DNA from: Candidatus Yonathbacteria bacterium | GTDB taxonomy: Bacteria; Patescibacteriota; Minisyncoccia; Phycocordibacterales; UBA1550 | Assembly: GCA_016201355.1 (NCBI GenBank) | Contig: JACQCY010000028.1 | Coordinates: 1-8,308, forward strand | Reading direction: 5' to 3' | Length of the DNA stretch: 8,308 nt | Shown here: positions 6,610 to 8,308 of the stretch, one piece after another | How positions within the stretch are numbered: the stretch's first letter is position 1 | How the letters are laid out: each line of letters opens with the position of its first letter | Program-made: the position numbers and the translations under genes | The notes under the pieces: generated by a model | Told to the model about the DNA's origin: nothing | Database searches by the model: none | Seen by the model: only the letters and a program-made list of their open reading frames with translations

Positions 6610-6623
6610 TGTATTGCAACATT

Positions 6624-6655
6624 ATTTAAAAATTTGAAATTTATCATTTAACATT
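6624..6655. repeat. Right heptad arm between the four-helix gene and rpiB
   Basis: The 7-bp units ATTTAAA, AATTTGA, AATTTAT and CATTTAA run into CATT directly before the rpiB ATG. Bases 6626-6642 are the exact reverse complement of 6222-6238, so the two arms could pair in the transcript around the four-helix ORF. Confidence 0.65.
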
Positions 6656-7102
6656 ATGCGCATTTACATCGGTACTGATCATGCGGGGTTTGAGCTCAAA
6701 GAAAAACTCGTTATTTTTTTGAAAGAGCTGGGGTATATGGTGGAGGATTTTGGCGCGTATTCATACGAGAGTCAGGATGATTACCCTGATTTCATTCGCA
6801 AAGTTGCAGAAGCGGTTGCTCAAGATCCTTTATCAAGAGGTTTTGTCCTTGGGGGCTCCGGGCAAGGCGAAGCGATGTGCGCGAACAGGGTAAATGGCGC
6901 GCGCGCCGCCGTGTACTACGGAGGGGCTGTGGATATTGTGGTGCTTTCGCGCGAGCATAATGACGCGAACATTCTTTCTCTCGGCGCGCGCTTCATTGAT
7001 GAAGAGGAAGCGAAAGAAGTCGTGCGGGTGTGGCTCGAAACGCCGTTTTCAGGAGAAGAAAGACACATTCGAAGAATTAAGAAAATAGAAAATAGTAAAT
7101 AG
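6656..7102 (+). CDS. rpiB: Ribose-5-phosphate isomerase B (RpiB/LacA/LacB family)
   Basis: This 148-residue cytoplasmic enzyme interconverts ribose-5-phosphate and ribulose-5-phosphate. Asp8-His9 in GTDHAG, DYPD (42-45), SREHNDAN with His101 (98-105) and RHIRR (136-140) are family landmarks. The catalytic loop reads GGSGQGEAM (66-74): the cysteine used by E. coli RpiB (in a CGTGIG loop) is absent, and Glu72 lies where actinobacterial enzymes such as that of Mycobacterium tuberculosis (GGSGNGE) have their catalytic glutamate. It therefore belongs to the Glu-type subgroup. Length is near the usual 140-160. The ATG at 6656 directly follows the heptad array and has no Shine-Dalgarno site. The last codons, for KKIENSK, lie within the next heptad array, so the C-terminal tail may be repeat-derived. 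Confidence 0.94.
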   Translation: MRIYIGTDHAGFELKEKLVIFLKELGYMVEDFGAYSYESQDDYPDFIRKVAEAVAQDPLSRGFVLGGSGQGEAMCANRVNGARAAVYYGGAVDIVVLSREHNDANILSLGARFIDEEEAKEVVRVWLETPFSGEERHIRRIKKIENSK

Positions 7103-7182
7103 CAAATAGAATGGATGCAGAATAGCGAATAATTTTGAATTTTACTTCTATTTACTACTTTCTACTCACTATTTTCTACCCA
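7082..7182. repeat. Inverted heptad arrays between rpiB and rpe
   Basis: The left arm (7082-7109) is four 7-bp units of the form NAAATAG. The right arm (7148-7182) is five units in the opposite sense: CTATTTA, CTACTTT, CTACTCA, CTATTTT and CTACCCA. They can pair imperfectly around about 38 nt. The left arm includes the rpiB stop codon and the right arm ends two bases before the rpe ATG, so a folded transcript would sequester both gene ends. Confidence 0.7.
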
Positions 7183-7184
7183 AA

Positions 7185-7859
7185 ATGATTGAAATCATTC
7201 CCGCCATAATGCCAAAAAATTATGATGACCTTGTTGGTAAGGTCGGTCTTTTTGCGGGGGTGGCGCCTCTTGTCCAGCTTGATATTATGGATGGGAAATT
7301 CGTACCCAATCGAACATGGCCGTACAATCCCGGCGACCAGCATTTTGTAAAAATAATTAAAGAAGAAGAGGGGATGCCCGAATGGGAGATTATTGATTTT
7401 GAAGTTGACCTTATGATTCAAAATCCTGAGGAGGTAGTAGGACAGTGGGTTTTGGCGGGAGCAGAGCGTATTATCGTGCATATTGAAGGAGTGAATGATT
7501 TTGAAAAAATCCGCAAAGCGGTTCCGCAAGGCGCCGTCAAGTTTGGGCTAGCGCTCAATCCATCGACACCGCTGTCGTCTATTGAGCCATACCTTGATCG
7601 TATTGATTTTGTGCAATGTATGGGAATTGCGAAGATAGGGTTTCAGGGAGAGTCATTTGATAGTCGAGTGCTTGAACAGATTCGCTCTGTCCGGAATATT
7701 CGTCCCGATATGCCTATTAGTGTAGACGGCTCGGTAAATTCCGAAACCGCAGGAATATTGGTAAAAGCCGGTGCCACGCGTCTTGTTGCTGGTTCGGCGA
7801 TTTTAAAGAGCGGGGATGTGTCCCTTGCTGTTCTCGAATTGAGAAATTTGGTACAATGA
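7185..7859 (+). CDS. rpe: Ribulose-phosphate 3-epimerase-like protein with altered metal site
   Basis: The 224-residue protein has the length and TIM-barrel layout of ribulose-phosphate 3-epimerase, which interconverts ribulose-5-phosphate and xylulose-5-phosphate. Recognisable blocks are IIPAIMP (4-10), QLDIMDGKFVPN (31-42), VDLMIQNPEEV (74-84), IIVHIEG (96-102), GLALNPSTP (121-129) and ISVDGSVN (178-185). The canonical enzyme binds its metal through two His and two Asp: HVDVMD, the His of VHLM, and the late VDGG. Here the aspartates remain (Asp33 and Asp181), but the first His is Gln31 and the second is Asp75. The MSVNPGFGGQ loop is replaced by MGIAKIGFQGESF. Position between rpiB and transketolase supports a pentose phosphate role; the substitutions make the exact activity uncertain. 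It could be a metal-independent variant or act on a related sugar phosphate. Confidence 0.82.
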   Translation: MIEIIPAIMPKNYDDLVGKVGLFAGVAPLVQLDIMDGKFVPNRTWPYNPGDQHFVKIIKEEEGMPEWEIIDFEVDLMIQNPEEVVGQWVLAGAERIIVHIEGVNDFEKIRKAVPQGAVKFGLALNPSTPLSSIEPYLDRIDFVQCMGIAKIGFQGESFDSRVLEQIRSVRNIRPDMPISVDGSVNSETAGILVKAGATRLVAGSAILKSGDVSLAVLELRNLVQ

Positions 7860-7869
7860 TATCAGCCAT

Positions 7870-7887
7870 AAAACTCTTCGAGTTTTT
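7870..7887 (+). terminator. Possible weak terminator or attenuator after rpe
   Basis: AAAACTC (7870-7876) pairs with GAGTTTT (7880-7886) around a TTC loop, 10 bases after the rpe stop. The T run is part of the stem, so termination would be partial at best. Confidence 0.3.
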
Positions 7888-7900
7888 GGAATTTTAAATG

Positions 7901-7999
7901 CTTAATTTTTAATTTCAAAATAAATCTTAATTTCTTAATTTAAAAATTGAAGAATTAAAACATTCTTTAAAAATTAAAAATTTGAAATTAAAAATTAAG
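7901..7999. repeat. Perfect 19-nt inverted repeat and heptad arms between rpe and transketolase
   Basis: Bases 7901-7919 are the exact reverse complement of 7981-7999. The right arm is five 7-bp units (CTTTAAA, AATTAAA, AATTTGA, AATTAAA, AATTAAG; 7965-7999) and the left arm is CTTAATT, TTTAATT, TCAAAAT (7901-7921), with degenerate AT-rich sequence between them. The right arm ends nine bases before the transketolase ATG. Units match those flanking the four-helix gene. Confidence 0.7.
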
Positions 8000-8008
8000 T
8001 ACTCTTCC

Positions 8009-8308
8009 ATGACGCACCTTCACGACGACAATATAAAATTCCTCGAAGAAAAAGCGATTGAAGTTCGCAAGTCCATTATTGAGGCGCTCGTAGAGGCAAA
8101 AAGTGGACACACAGCGGGACCTCTCGGTATGGCGGATATCTTCACCGCGTTTTATTTTCATATTCTCAAGCACGATCCAAAAAATCCGGGATGGGAGGAA
8201 CGCGATCGTGTCGTCCTCTCTAATGGGCACATTTGTCCAGTACTCTACTCGGCGATGGCGCATAGCGGATATTTCCCTGTGGAAGAAATGAAGACGCTTC
8301 GAAAATTT
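8009..8308 (+). CDS. tkt: Transketolase, N-terminal (thiamine diphosphate-binding) region, cut by window edge
   Basis: The first 100 codons are visible from the ATG at 8009, and the frame is open at the right edge. Transketolase moves two-carbon units between sugar phosphates, producing glyceraldehyde-3-phosphate and fructose-6-phosphate or sedoheptulose-7-phosphate. Landmarks are His34 in SGHTAGPLGMADIF (32-45; usually GHPGG), HDPKNPGWEERDRVVLSNGH (55-74) and GYFP (87-90). The short N-terminus resembles split transketolases, where N- and C-terminal halves are separate genes, but a full-length enzyme cannot be excluded here. No Shine-Dalgarno site is visible (ACTCTTCC precedes the ATG). Confidence 0.92.
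   Translation, partial: MTHLHDDNIKFLEEKAIEVRKSIIEALVEAKSGHTAGPLGMADIFTAFYFHILKHDPKNPGWEERDRVVLSNGHICPVLYSAMAHSGYFPVEEMKTLRKF

Noticed and set aside
7849..7857. TG-G-TACAAT extended -10 motif at the end of rpe
   Set aside because: It lacks a -35 box and would leave about 145 bases of repeat-filled leader before the transketolase gene. It is likely chance in coding sequence.

Overview
The window reads as a piece of a Candidate Phyla Radiation (Patescibacteria) chromosome, most likely Parcubacteria-like. The grounds are a very large RCC1/fibronectin-III surface-type protein, a compact cluster of glyceraldehyde-3-phosphate dehydrogenase with non-oxidative pentose phosphate genes, no clear Shine-Dalgarno motif at any visible start, and AT-rich intergenic repeats. 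TGA works as a normal stop (it ends the four-helix gene and rpe), which argues against the CPR lineages that read TGA as glycine. The lineage call is inference from gene content; no marker gene is present. All genes are on the + strand.

Region 1 (1-4175) is the 3' part of a giant gene. It is open at the left edge and its first residues are an RCC1 repeat, so the real start lies upstream. About twelve beta-sandwich modules follow, mostly fibronectin III-like. No C-terminal anchor is visible.

Region 2 (4176-4533) has no convincing gene. It holds a heptanucleotide array, three hairpins in a row (one a perfect 21-bp stem), a 50-codon doubtful ORF, and a near-consensus promoter that fires almost at the next start codon.

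Region 3 (4534-5077) is a type II toxin-antitoxin pair, a RelB/DinJ-like antitoxin and a RelE/YafQ-like toxin. It is bracketed by two identical 20-nt direct repeats, each containing a small hairpin.

Region 4 (5170-8308) is the metabolic cluster: gap, a four-helix-bundle (23S rRNA intervening-sequence family) gene, rpiB, a divergent rpe, and the first 100 codons of a transketolase N-terminal region. RpiB and Rpe interconvert pentose phosphates, transketolase links these to glyceraldehyde-3-phosphate and fructose-6-phosphate, and GAPDH takes the triose into lower glycolysis. This fits the pentose-phosphate bypass of upper glycolysis proposed for many CPR bacteria.

The most striking structure is in the spacers of region 4. 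Each consists of 7-bp-period repeats arranged as a left arm and an inverted right arm. Between rpiB and rpe, and between rpe and the transketolase, the arms enclose about 40 nt. Between gap and rpiB they enclose the entire four-helix-bundle gene, an arrangement resembling the stem-bounded intervening sequences of 23S rRNA in which this protein family was first found. A second point of interest is the rpe product, which has lost two of the four canonical metal-binding residues.
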